64,000 bases of DNA, from NCBI GenBank assembly GCA_963924555.1, contig OZ004590.1, positions 6,626,001-6,690,000 of the forward strand, read 5' to 3'. A program made the translations under genes and the position numbers. The notes beneath the pieces are model-generated. The model had not been told where the DNA came from. It was given only the letters and a program-made list of their open reading frames with translations, and did no database searches. This document shows, piece by piece, positions 23,472 through 36,789 of this stretch (positions within the stretch are counted from its first letter, which is position 1; each line of letters begins with the position of its first letter). Source of the DNA: Crambe crambe (taxonomy: Eukaryota > Porifera > Demospongiae > Poecilosclerida > Crambeidae).

Positions 23472-25353
23472 TCAAAGTTTTGTTAATATCATGTCGCACA
23501 AATTACAAGTACAATCACTGCCTTGGCCATCCACAAATGTGCCACTCTCCGAATACCCTGCCTTGTCCTTGATCAGCTTCTCCAGAGCAAAGAGATGTCT
23601 GTCTTGAATAGACGGTGCAATGCTTCGCATTGCTTCAGCCAGATTCAACACATACTCTGTGTTGCAGCCACTAGCACCTCTGGATTTCACTACCTGTGTG
23701 GCTATTTCTTCCTCGGAAGCTGGCCCCAAAAACATGGGGTTGGAAATGGTGCCAATGTACACCAGAACAGTAAAGGGTTCTGCATGTGTTTCAGAGTTTG
23801 GATGGAAGAACACTTCTCTGGTTGAGTATCCACTTCCCTCGCGATGGTTCAGATAGGCCATGACTTCTGGCACATCTTTGGGGTTGACCCTATAGGCTAT
23901 TCCCCAAGTGCACTCCTGCAATGAGATGGAATAAGCAATTCACTATTGTTCCTGTGGGTGGCCTCACACATCAAAGCAATGAGTTCTAAGGTAGCAGGGG
24001 GGGAACGAGAAACATGTACATATGATTTCTTTTAATATTGCTTCATCTGACTTATTGCGATTATCTGCACTAGTATAAACTTATTTTAAACAATTTCTAT
24101 TGTTATTTACCTCTTCTTGTTCAACCAGTGTGACGACTCGACCAGGCTAAATAAAAAGTGTGTGTGTGTGTGTGTGTGTGTGTTTAGAATCACTGCATTA
24201 TTAGTATACACATGCACTAAATCATTTCCAGTACAAACACTATTAAGGATGTTGAGTCCTGGACACTTTCCTCTTTAGAGAGAGGGCCTAAGGGATGAAT
24301 TCCCCCACAAACGACTTTTCCATTATTCATATGCTTATAATATTACGTGTGATGGAATGAACACTGTTAACAGTAAATATCTGATGCAATAGTACACACA
24401 AGAAGGACTTCCTTGGAAATAACATGATACCATAAACATCACCAACATTCCCATTCATTCCCAAGATCTAGTGCTATTGAGTTGTGTATGTAAATCAACT
24501 AGTAGCACTGGCAGAGTGTAGCAAATGAACTAGTAGCACTGGCAGAGTGTAGCAAATGAACTAGTAGCACACAAATGAACAGTATTGCTGTAATTATTCA
24601 AGTTGGTGGCAAAGTGATTGATAATTATAAGGCCTTACAACTACTGGCACCTTTCAAAGGAATCTCAAGAGTCATTAGATCAAGTTTCTTTGCTATGGAG
24701 ACAAAAAATGTAACCAGGAATATAATTATGAATCTTTTGAAATCGAGTATTCATCATGCTTACTGGAAGTAATTTTAGCAGACTAGAAGGATCAAAGTTC
24801 ACTGCATGTATGGGTAAGTATAAAGTTCAAAAGTTCTTCGAATTCTCATAACAGTATTCATTCATCAGAGGCGTGAGAAAGCTAGGCCACATATGCCACC
24901 ACCAAACAAGTGGAACAGATGGAAACATCACAGGTTGTGGAACTTCAATGTTACTGTATGTTCACTTGTACGTCTAAACCACTATGTCCATTGCCTCTGT
25001 GGCTGTTCTTCTATTATGCTAAAGGGTTCTAAATCGACTGCTTTGAATAGAACAATACAAAGGTGTATACCTATGGGATAATATTCCTAGTAACAGATAG
25101 GACTTACAGCTCCTGGTATTCCTCTATGGACTTCACTCCCTTGCCAGAACTTTCTTGAGTAACCTTTCACATGGCCTACCACCTTGTCTTGATAAGGGAA
25201 GTTGACCTTCCACAGCAGTGATCCATAACCAAATACCCACACTGAAGATTCCACCACACTACTGCATCCTTCAGTGGCACTGCTCAGTTCCTTCACATCT
25301 TTAGGTGAAGTTCCAGCAAAAGAAGAAGCACTCTGCTGCTTACCTCCAGTCAT
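23472..25353 (-). CDS. CHAC2: ChaC-type glutathione gamma-glutamylcyclotransferase
   Basis: Three exons read leftward (25108-25353, 24111-24146, 23472-23915) give 241 residues. The second exon is only 36 nt ([12 protein letters not shown]). [11 protein letters not shown] carries the YGSL substrate-binding loop, and [10 protein letters not shown] contains the catalytic Glu position. [15 protein letters not shown] and [12 protein letters not shown] match CHAC2/CHAC1. The enzyme splits glutathione to 5-oxoproline and Cys-Gly in the cytosol. A C-terminal extension ends in [13 protein letters not shown], and the N-terminus has a Ser-rich leader of about 38 residues. Whether it is closer to CHAC1 or CHAC2 is unsettled. 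Two long introns contain a (GT)n run and a tandem repeat. Confidence 0.87.
24163..24183. repeat. (GT)n microsatellite
   Basis: About ten GT units in the first large intron of the ChaC gene. Confidence 0.85.
24497..24569. repeat. 31-bp tandem repeat, about 2.4 copies
   Basis: A 31-bp unit beginning AACTAGTAGCACTGGCAGAG and ending CAAATG is repeated directly twice and is followed by a partial third copy (AACTAGTAGCAC). It lies in the long first intron of the ChaC gene. Confidence 0.85.
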
Positions 25354-25527
25354 GGTAGGTACCTATAAACTGTCGCTCTTTGGACTCGAAATGCCGAAGT
25401 GGTCATCTTTTTATAAACAAAATTATAAAATACGGTAAGGGGTCGATCAGACATTGTCGACGACTATATAATAACCGAACACCTTTACCATGCAGCGATA
25501 CTGTACCATGCATGTGGGCAAAGGGAT
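25354..25527. promoter_or_regulatory. Divergent promoter region of ChaC and ARV1
   Basis: A 174-bp spacer separates opposite start codons and must hold both promoters. Short upstream ATGs at 25489 and 25507 run into a stop (GGATATGGTAG) in their own frame, so ARV1 may carry a small upstream ORF. No TATA box is convincing. Confidence 0.4.
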
Positions 25528-26627
25528 ATGGTAGTTTGCATTGAATGTGGCAGACAGAGCAACCAGCAGCTGTTCAAAAAATATACTGGAGGTGCAATAC
25601 AATTGATACAATGTGTGAGTACTTGATCTAAAGTGTTTTTTATTACTATTAGTCTTGGTGTCCTACTTGCAGGAAGCATGTCACAAAGTGATTGACAAGT
25701 ATGTGGAATTCGATGTGGTGATCTTGTTGCTGGATGTGCTGCTGCTTCGTATCCAATCTTATCGTCACCTCATCTTCAATTATAACATCTCTCCATCAGT
25801 AATTTAGTTCTATAAACAGGTCCACAATTATGAGGAGGGACCCTTTATTGAATTTTTCAGTTGCTATGGAAATTGAGCATAGTCCTGGTCCTGTGTGAGG
25901 CATACACCAAGCTGAGGAGACTAGGATTACAGAATCCTGACAGTGTTGTCCTACAGGTCAATTTCCACACCTTCTTCATTCAATCTGCCATAGGTCAGTA
26001 ATTATTATTAATCTCCTTAAAATCTAATGCATAATCTATGCTTATTTTATTTCAGAAACAATCATTCTGTTTCTAATCTTTTATGTTCTGTTCTGGAGCC
26101 TCTCATCACCCACTTTTATGTAAGTACTTCATTGTCCATCTTTCTGCGCATTTTCGGCCATGCCAAAAAAGGCAAGTGGTCTACAGTTATTTAAACTCTA
26201 ATTTGTTACAGAGATATTTTGCGAGTATTGGTGATTTCTAGTTATGGGAAGTTGAGTGCTATTGCAGCCATGGTGTGGACAGGTGATTTCTACCTCTGGT
26301 TACCGCTGGTCTTCTTGATACCCACTCAATTCCAGGCTTTGCGTGGTAAGAGATACATATTCACCTGATTCTTGAAGCAGCACAAGTTCAGTCCTCTATT
26401 GTATCTAGAGTTTATCAACTATTCCAAGTTGAAGATGTGTAAATTAATTCTTTTTTTGTTTGTTTTCTGCAGCTAGTCTGCCGAATGTTTCCATGGTAAG
26501 AGCTGCAGCAATGGTGCTGGTCCTGAATACAGTTCCCCATGGAGCAAGCTTTTTACTTGACAAGTTGAGAACAGCAGTAGTTGAATACATTTTAGGAGAA
26601 CAAACTTCTCAACCATTTCTCTCTTGA
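25528..26627 (+). CDS. ARV1: ARV1 sterol/GPI homeostasis protein
   Basis: Six exons (25528-25614, 25673-25798, 25861-25993, 26056-26119, 26212-26345, 26473-26627) join in phase to 232 residues. The N-terminal zinc-binding pair is CIECGRQ with CEACH, followed by KVIDKYVEFDVVILLLDVLL and SYRHLIFNYNIS, the ARV1 homology domain. Four or so hydrophobic segments follow (ETIILFLIFYVLFWSL, LWLPLVFLIPTQFQAL, AAAMVLVLNTV), with VISSYGKL conserved in between. ARV1 is an ER membrane protein that affects sterol trafficking and GPI-anchor synthesis. The start at 25528 is the only ATG in frame with the first zinc pair and gives a shorter N-terminus than in mammals. Confidence 0.88.
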
Positions 26628-27234
26628 TAATCAACGAGTATAACAATAATACATATTAATTTTGCCAAGGCCCTCCACCTATCTAAACAACTAACTGCAG
26701 AATGATATTGGTGTACTTTGAACAGAAGTGATATCTTGGAAATAGAAGAAGCTGATAGCTATCACATGCTACCTATGTCTGTCCCTCGTCCCTTGTGTTG
26801 CTGTTATTGTTGTTCTTTTCAGCTGCTTTTTATATTCTTCTCTTTTGACTTGTGCTTGCTTTGCAGCATTTGCCATGTAGGCCCGACAACAAATGATCTT
26901 ATTCCAGGAGCAGTCACACTGAATGCCCAGACCTTTCTGTCGCTGTTGCCTCTTCTTTTCCAACTTCTCCTTCTCCAAACACCACTCAATAGTGGGATAC
27001 AAGTGACAGTGGAGGGACTTGAACCTGTTGAATATGGTTTAAACTCCGATCCAAGAGAGGACTAACTTCTCAACAAAGGACAATCTAAAAGCACCTTTGA
27101 TGGACACACTTGGGACCCGGCCTTTTATCCTTTGTAGAGAGGTTGTCCTCTTTTGCAGGTTATTTTGTAAAGAGTGGTACTTTAGAGAGTCCTTTGTTGA
27201 GAGGTTTGTCCTCTAAGTGATGCACTGTGCATGC
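26628..27234. other. Spacer between convergent ARV1 and Fringe-like genes, with repeat
   Basis: A 607-bp spacer lies between two stop codons facing each other. Both strands have short open frames (77 and 115 residues) without recognisable domains. The right half (about 27060-27220) contains repeated CCTTTGT(A/T)GAGAGGTT-like blocks that resemble the MITE-like element at 53569-53745. Confidence 0.5.
27060..27220. mobile_element. Degenerate MITE-like repeat, copy 1
   Basis: Blocks such as ATCCTTTGTAGAGAGGTTGT and GTCCTTTGTTGAGAGGTTTG recur here. Similar blocks (GTCCTTTGTAAAGAGGTTTT, TCCTTTGTTGGAAGGCTGTC) lie in the element at 53569-53745. The ends are unclear in this copy. No transposase frame is present. 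Confidence 0.45.
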
Positions 27235-29278
27235 TTACTGTGTTATATCCTCATCAATATTGAATAAGCCCCCTGGGACATACACTGCATTAGGAACTGC
27301 AGACCTCACATCATCAGCTCCAAAACCATAAGAGAAAGCAATCTATATATAAAATAAAAAACGAAACATGTGATCCATAATAGGTTTGGTTTACTAGAAA
27401 AGTCTGTAATGATGTCAGCAGTAGCCAAAAACCAACAAACACCAACATACTGTCTGGAATAATCCTGATAACATGACCACCAAGATAGAGGGAGATCAAA
27501 AAGTATATACATGTACTGTACATGGTGGACTTGGCCTTAATGGAGAAGTAGATGGGTTCACTGATGTACTCACCTGATGTTTTAGGTAGAAAGTAGGTGC
27601 ATGAGATAATAAGTCTAGTCCATGAGTGTAAACCATCTCAGTCCTCTGTAGCCCCTTGTTCAGTACAGCTCCTATTGAAATCTTCCCTATTGCCTGTAAT
27701 GATACAATAAATGTGTTGAACTAACCTATTATTAGCCCAACAGTGACATCTTCAGGTTCTCTGGCCTTCTGACAAGAGTCTTGAAATGCTTTACAACCTC
27801 TAAATGTGGTGAATGGAGTTTATCAAGTATGTGGTCGTCGTGGGTAGGCAAGTAAAAACTTACACAAGGTAGGGTTGAGACTCTACCAATAAAGCTCGAC
27901 TCAAGCAGTAAAATCCCCCTACAGCGAAATGGAACCGTCTGCCTGGTGTCCCGATGAGGGAGCTGTTCTTCACTACCCGTGGTTTATCCCAGGGTGAGCC
28001 TGACCGACCGAAGTAGACCTTATCTTTCACAGGGTCAAAGTGGGAGAGTGCATTCACCAGAGGCATCAAGTTGACGTACATGTCATCATCCACATGACAC
28101 AGCCAGCTAATAAATTATGCAGTTGCTACTTAAGCTAACAGCCTAACAGCAAGAGATCCATTCACCTACTGTATGCACAATTACACGATATGCTCACTTG
28201 AATTTGGAGTTTTCAGGAGAGAAGAGTTGTTCCAATTCCATTCCAGCTTTGCAGCATAAATCACTTCTATTGTGAGATTTCCCAGCCTCTACATTCACAT
28301 AGTGCATCCCTACATGCAAATAAAATGCAATAAAAGTGTTGCAGTGCTGCTATATCATTAGCTATGTATTATAAGTGGTTTACCTAAATCATTCAATTTC
28401 CACTCTAAGTCTTCATCTCCTCCATCAGTCACAAGGAAGACATTCCCGGGTTCCATGTCCCCCAGCCATGTCTCTAGCAACACAGGTAGTCTGGTCTCAT
28501 GATAGGATACTGTAGTCCTCATGGTGAACATGATGTCCCCTCCAGACTCTTCAAAGGGAGACAGTTTTCTGGGCATAGTCTTATTGGAACACTCCACCAG
28601 TGGCTCAAGAGTTTTGTTGCATACTTCCCTGAAGTAAACAGCAGGGTATGCAAGAGACAGTGGTGCATGGGTGGACCGGACATTGTTCCTTTCTCCATGC
28701 TTTTGCTTCAAATCTGTAACACCTTGCGATCTAGTCCACAGTTTCCCAATAACTCCTCTCCTCTGGGATTTTTGAACGACTTCAGGCTCAGGTCTTCGTA
28801 TTATTATAGCAGGTTCTTTCTCCTGCTTGCTTTCGCTGATAGATACCTTTTGTTTGTCAACATCTCTTATAGAGTGTGGACTGTAAGTATTGTGTAGACT
28901 GGTGTTCTGCCAGTGTTCAGTCTGCAGCTTACTTTTAAACATTTTATCATAATGGCTTGGATCATTCTCTCTTTGCAAGCTAGGTTGAGCCCATTTCTCC
29001 ACTTTTGGCTCAAGATGTGATGTGGAGAGATCCGGAGTTGCTTGCAATTCTTGATCCTCCTGCAGTAGTTCATCTATAGTTTTTGTCATTCGTCTTCTCA
29101 GTACCCTTGGACGAGGGTCAGGGAGCTTAAATTTGTACTCTCCATCATCAGCAACTGTCAACCTTGGGAAATTTTCTTGAGGAGAGACTAGGTCGAGGTA
29201 GATAAGCATCAAAATCACTACCTGGAGACTCAAGATCAGCAGAATCAAGTACAGTAGCTTCAATTTTTTTCTACTCAT
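27235..29278 (-). CDS. Fringe-like beta-1,3-glycosyltransferase (GT31), type II membrane protein
   Basis: Six exons read leftward (28384-29278, 28198-28309, 27864-28106, 27726-27799, 27574-27686, 27235-27342) give 514 residues. A type II anchor lies at the N-terminus ([20 protein letters not shown]), then a long basic stem of about 190 residues. The catalytic part starts DIMFTMRTTVSYHETRLPVL with LLETWL and FLVTDGG, then WLCHVDDDMYVNL, whose DDD is the metal/UDP-sugar DxD site, and HFAVGGFYCLSR, close to Fringe FATGGAGFCISR. Fringe enzymes add GlcNAc to O-fucose on Notch EGF repeats in the Golgi. C1GALT-like GT31 members are the main alternative. An upstream in-frame GTG (29287) was not used. 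Confidence 0.8.
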
Positions 29279-29355
29279 GGTTCGCACTAGCTAGGTAGCC
29301 AGAATGCAGCTGCAGCTAGCTGCGCGTGCGCGTGCAACCCATTTGGGCAAAATGA

Positions 29356-29850
29356 TTATCTTATGACTAATTCTTTGAATCCAGTTTTTGTGTCCATTTC
29401 CCTAATGAATGATATCTCATTACAATCACCAATGACAATTTCAGCTGTGGTAAATACTATCATTTCATCCAGAACATGACCACCAATGACTTTTCCTTCA
29501 TTGTCGGACAGAGAAGCATGGAGGTGTCCACCATCAGAAAGAGTCCCTACCAGGGAGACTATTTCGTGTTTCTCCTTGACCTCCAATATCTGCAAAATGA
29601 GAGCTAGTACTAGTAGTGCAGTCACTAGAGACTCTACCTCATTTCTGTTCTCAGCAGTTGCATGGGCAAGTCTCAGCTTGGCCTTTGTAACACTCCCCAC
29701 GCAGCTAAGAATGAAGGATGCCTTCAGATCATGAGTTTCAACGAACTTTTGCAATGAAGTAACAATATTCACACCGGGCCCAAGCCTAAGAGCGTAACAA
29801 CAAAGACTACTAGGTGCTACTTTGCCCTCGGCGGACCATGAACCCGCCAT
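29356..29850 (-). CDS. PPC/DUF296-domain protein
   Basis: Two exons read leftward (29638-29850, 29356-29589) separated by a 48-nt in-frame intron give 148 residues. The sequence fits the compact PPC (plants and prokaryotes conserved, DUF296) domain: YALRLGPGVNIVTSLQKFVE, SFILSCVGSVTKAKLRL, EIVSLVGTLSDGGHLHASLS, then GKVIGGHVLDEMIVFTTAEI. The loop GTLSDGGHLHASL is the family hallmark. In plants the domain sits behind AT-hooks; here there is none. Function in animals is not established. Start chosen at MAGSWSAEG; an upstream in-frame ATG at 29865 (MRNRT) is possible. It lies 77 bp upstream of the Fringe-like gene on the same strand, and head-to-head with the first HAP2 gene. Confidence 0.82.
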   Translation of the reverse strand: MAGSWSAEGKVAPSSLCCYALRLGPGVNIVTSLQKFVETHDLKASFILSCVGSVTKAKLRLAHATAENRNEVESLVTALLVLALILQILEVKEKHEIVSLVGTLSDGGHLHASLSDNEGKVIGGHVLDEMIVFTTAEIVIGDCNEISFIREMDTKTGFKELVIR

Positions 29851-29887
29851 TGTTCTATTGCGCATGCTCGAAATGTACATAGCAACA
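29851..29887. promoter_or_regulatory. 37-bp divergent spacer between PPC gene and HAP2-A
   Basis: The two start codons (29850 minus, 29888 plus) are only 37 bp apart and the genes point away from each other. Either transcripts overlap or initiation is extremely close to both ATGs. Confidence 0.6.
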
Positions 29888-32800
29888 ATGAAGATATTAT
29901 TGAGCCTTTTATGCTTGAGAATCATTCAATGCAGCTTAATCAGTCGGAGCATTGTAAAGGGTTGTGATCTTTCCGACACTTCTGAGCCAACGAGAGGAGA
30001 TGGACAGATATGTAGGAAAAAATTTGTAGTATCAATGACTCTAAGGAGTGATCAGGTTATAAACAAAGATAATAGTTTTATACACAATAGTTAGGCCATT
30101 ATTTTATTGTAGGAAGAAACTGAAGCCCTCTATGCTAACATCAATACAGCATATGATGAAGGAAATCAAACTACAGGTACTCTTAAGAAGCCTTACCGGA
30201 TTGAGATTGCTAAATCTGAAGTACTTGCAAATTATAGAGTCTATTACCGTGGTGTAAGTTAAATGAATATTCTATCATCTACCTTCAAGTACTCATTTAC
30301 TGCAGTCTGTCAATGCTCTTCCAACTGAACATGTAATATTGAACTCCAATAAGTTTTGTGTAGATGGATTTTTCACCCAATCAAGCACATGTGGCACATA
30401 CTTTGACAGCAATGGACGTCCAGTGTGGGACAGCCAGGTATATACGAGCTTAGAATTTAATTGCAATGGTTCATTGCTATTGACATCTTAACAGGGATTC
30501 TGTTGCTATTGTGAAAGGCAGGAGCCTTATACAATACAAAGATCATATAATGCATCATGTGGGAGTTTAATTCAAAAGCCACATGTATACATAGATGGGT
30601 CTAAAAAGAAGTTTAGATCTTCTGCTCATTGCATGAATTTCTCTAAATTGTGGTAAGTAACATAATTAGCTAATCACGAAAGAACCAGTTATTTCTGGAT
30701 TTAGGTATGATGTTTATGAGATCGAGTCCCCCAATCTCCACTATAATATCACAGTATCGCTAAAAGGTCTCCAGGTTGCACGAGTTGACCAAAAGAATAA
30801 AAAAGCACATTATAATTGGACAGCTCTCTCTAACTTCACACTCACACCAGCAAACCCTGCTGGAAGATCTGCAAATGGAAAAGTGTGGAAAAAATAATAA
30901 AATTTCCTGTAGCTAGTTTGAATTCCATTAGGTTGTAGCAGAAATTCAGGGAGATTTATTAGGTGGTAGAGGGCTAATGGACTTGACTACAAAGAGACTT
31001 CTCATTCCTTCACTCAGAGCATGGCATGAGGATTACATTCCTGAAGAATATAGAGTAAGTTGCACATAGCTAGCTAGTGCTATTGAGCCTGTGAGTGATT
31101 TGAAATTCAGAATGGTCCACGTGATTGGTTGCTCGTAGATGAGCACTTGGTTGATTTGGATGGGAGAGAGTGTAATAAAATAGGACTTAGTTTTTCAGCC
31201 TTCAGACTTCAGCCTGGCAAATGCTTTCAGGCAATTGGCTCGTAAGTTGAGCAATTAAGTTCTGTGTGACACTATAGTTTTATTGTCCATCATACTGTTA
31301 GGTGTTTTACTAATCAACCTAGTCACCTTTGGAGGGCAGATAATGTAAGATGATTTATATAGCTAGCTAGAATTATAGTGAAATATCTTATGATTGTCTT
31401 CTCAGCTTCGTCGTGAATATGGAATAAAGGGATTTTATATGATGCATAATTATGGGAAAATTCATCCCTCCACTCACATAAACAACAGTAGTTTTATTAT
31501 GAGGCTTATATTCAAGAATTTCCACAATACCTTCATCACATTTCGTATTGATGCTGGTGACTTGGCTTTTATTGTAAATATTGGGAAAGGAAGAATCGTG
31601 AGAGCCGAATCTCGTGGATTCAACAAATCCACAGCTACATCTGGTGAAGTTTTAGTGGTTATCGAGAATCAAGGTGAAATAACACAGCAATTCAATGTAG
31701 TCTTACAAAAATGCTTTGGGAGGGATAATTTACCATCTTCAAAAGCAACAGTATTTCCTGGTCAGACTGCAACTCTCGTATTTCCTCTACTGGCTCAGAA
31801 TAAGAAAAAAATTACAGTTCACTGTGAAGGTAGCTAGCTAGCTAGATAACAATCTTTATAATGTCATTTTTATTCATTAACACAGTGCAACTATTTGATC
31901 AACAATTTACTCTACTTGGAACAGCAAGGCTTACTTTTCATGCTGAAGCTCCTTGCTTTTGTTTTGGAATCTGTGACTGCACGGTTAGCTGGCTAAACAT
32001 AGTTGGCAAATACTTATATCTTGGATTCTTACAGTGTGACGAAATAACTGGTAAAGTGACAGAGAAAGAATGTCCAACACCTCCACCCATTTATGTTGAC
32101 ACAGCAAGTCTTGCAACTAGAATTCTGCTCTATGTTCTTGATTTCTTAGGTCTGCATACTATTGTGGCATTTTTTGCTGCAACCCTCATTTGTTGTGGCT
32201 TGATAAGACTGATGTTTGGAGGAGTTATTGTATGCCGAAAAACTAAAGCACAGCAATATTATGACGAGCAAAGGGAAAAAGGAGCATTGCCAAAAGGTAA
32301 AATATGGCTAGAAACAGGGAGCTAGTGATTTTACTATGGTTTATCCAGGTCCTGCGCTGGTAAAGTGTTCTGGTGAGTGTAGAGGTGCCAAAGCAGCTAA
32401 GGCAAGGGTCAAACGAAGAGCAGAGCGAATGAGAAGGATGGGTAAAGACCCTCATTACCTTGATGATTGGGCAAATACTTCATTCGTTTGCAACTGCAAT
32501 GACGAGTGAATTTATAATACAAAATATATACGTACGATTTATTTTCCTTTTTTCTTATATTTTCAGACTCACCGATATTCGATGTGTGGGCATCATCAAG
32601 GCTTTGTGTTTCTTTTATTATCTACTCATCCTGCCATTCATCCTGCTGGGTAAGAAAATCTGGTGGTGTATATTTAAGGATACTGTGGACAAAAAGAAGA
32701 AGGCTGAGACGGCTGTAATCAAAAGTGCAAAACGAAAAGGTGCCAAAGAGTTGGAGAAATTAGGAGTGGTATCAATACGTGCAGATTTACAAGATTATGT

Positions 32801-33959
32801 AAAAGAGAATAAGGAACTTGAAAAGAGAAAAGAAGAAATTAGAAAGATTGAGGAAAGGAAGCAAAAGAAAAGAGAAATGAAAAAAGAGAAAGACAATTTA
32901 ACACTTAGTGGTACACAAAATACACCAGCACAGCATAGAACTAAAGACTCAGAAAAGACTGATCACTTGTTGGGAGACAGTTTATCCAAAGATGAAAGCA
33001 CTCAGGAAATATCTGCTAATAATCGTCATTCTTCTGTTGCTCCCTCCAAACAGAACTCCCAAAAAGCAAACAAAGTGATGAAACCTAGCAGTGACCAAAG
33101 TAATCAAAAACAGCGTAAAATAACAGAAGAGCCTGGTCACATATTAGGTGACAGTTTATCTGAAGATGAAGATGCCGCCATGGGAACCTCTCCAAAGCGT
33201 CCTTCTCCATCAATACAGAAGTCTCATAAAAAGAAGAAAGTACTGGGAAAGACTAATAACGGTACCAGTACCCTTAGTACTAATAACGGTACCAGTACCC
33301 TTAGTACTAAACAAAGTACAGCTGGATCCTCTACTGCTACACTTCCCTCAAAACAGAAGTCTCCCAAGAAAAGAAAAGATGTCATGAAAGCCTCTGAGTC
33401 TCTCGCAAAGAAGAAAGCTGGAGATACAACTAAGCAAAAAGCATCTGCATCTTCACCAAAACCTCATTCTTCTACTGCTGCTGAAGTTCCCTTAAAATCT
33501 CCTAAAAAGAAACAGACTAATAATAATGATAGAGAGATAGGTGGTACCAGTAGCCCAACTGCTAAATTTCTCTCTCCGAATACTAAGAAAGTCCAAGGTG
33601 AAAAGCATGAAGGTGAAAAACGCTTATCAGATGACAGTTTCTTTCAAGATGAAGAGGCACTAGATGTTGCCAAATCCTCTCAGAGCTTTACAGAGGACAG
33701 CATTGAAACATCGAAGACTACAGAGTTAAAAGAGCCCAATGAATCTAGTACACCATGTAAAAATCCAAGCCCTGTGGATGTATCATCTACAGCTTCACCT
33801 TTTACGGATGATAGCATTGAAGGACCCAAGACTAAAGATGTTAACCAAAAAGGGTCTATTGATAAGAATGAATCTAGCACAGCAGATGAAAAATCAAGTC
33901 CTGGGACCGGAGCAGCTCACACAGAGAAAATCATTAAAGATAGCAAAGAGACGATTTGA
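29888..33959 (+). CDS. HAP2: HAP2/GCS1 gamete fusogen, paralog A
   Basis: Thirteen exons (29888-30055, 30113-30253, 30306-30437, 30495-30652, 30705-30882, 30932-31054, 31111-31241, 31302-31344, 31406-31829, 31886-31983, 32035-32296, 32349-32505, 32567-33959) join in phase to about 1135 residues. A signal peptide (MKILLSLLCLRIIQC) is followed by the HAP2 ectodomain: CRKKFVVSMTL, GFCCYC, and the HAP2-GCS1 signature SSAHCMNFSKLWYDVYEI. After CFCFGICDCT comes a transmembrane region near residues 557-595 (IVAFFAATLICCGLIRLMF). An Arg-rich stretch, a FVCNCND motif and a second hydrophobic block (ALCFFYYLLILPFILLG) follow, then about 430 Lys/Ser-rich residues. HAP2 is a class II-like fusogen that merges gamete membranes. 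Confidence 0.9.
33252..33305 (+). repeat. In-frame 27-bp tandem duplication in HAP2-A tail
   Basis: Two identical 27-bp units (33252-33278 and 33279-33305) encode the nonapeptide TNNGTSTLS twice in the cytoplasmic tail. Identity at every base points to a recent duplication or an assembly artefact. Confidence 0.9.
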
Positions 33960-34124
33960 CAATAGATCCTAAAATTAAATATACCCATAATATTATAGTT
34001 AGTGCAATTGGTGCTACACAACTGCATTGTTACTGATTCCCATCCATGGAATGTCAATGAATCAATTCATAGTACATTGTAAAAAAGCAACAGAAAAATA
34101 GATAACTAGCAAGCTAGTTAGTGG

Positions 34125-36534
<2,410 letters not shown>

Positions 36535-36789
36535 TTCTCGATCTGTACTAAACTAGTGAGTACTTTGCTGTAACTTAATAACCCCCGCCAGCTACCATTC
36601 CATTGCAATTCCCTGTAGAGATGTAGAGCTAGTGCGAGTCCGGAACGAACGCTACTCTAATTAGAACACACCTAATGAACTTTGACCTTAAAATATGACG
36701 TCATGAAAATAATGCTGAAACAAAAATAAACAATACTGAAACACAAAAACAAACGATGCTGAAACATAAAAATGAAAGTGTTGACCGTT

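Noticed and set aside
24575-24772. 65-residue frame inside the ChaC intron
   Set aside because: No similarity recognised, overlaps tandem-repeat-bearing intron, no promoter or splice signals.
26769-27002. 77-residue basic minus-strand frame in the ARV1/Fringe spacer
   Set aside because: Lys/Arg-rich but without a recognisable domain or convincing splice partners; treated as noncoding spacer.
29590-29637. Read-through of the PPC gene intron as coding (VESLVTALLVLALILQ)
   Set aside because: The segment starts GTAGAG, ends TTTGCAG, and removing it restores a continuous PPC domain (AENRNE-ILEVKEKHEIVSL).
32442-32566. Donor at 32442 (GGTAAAGACC) for HAP2-A exon 12
   Set aside because: It would break the reading frame into the last exon. 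The donor GTGAAT at 32506 keeps phase and retains the CNCND motif that parallels HAP2-B.
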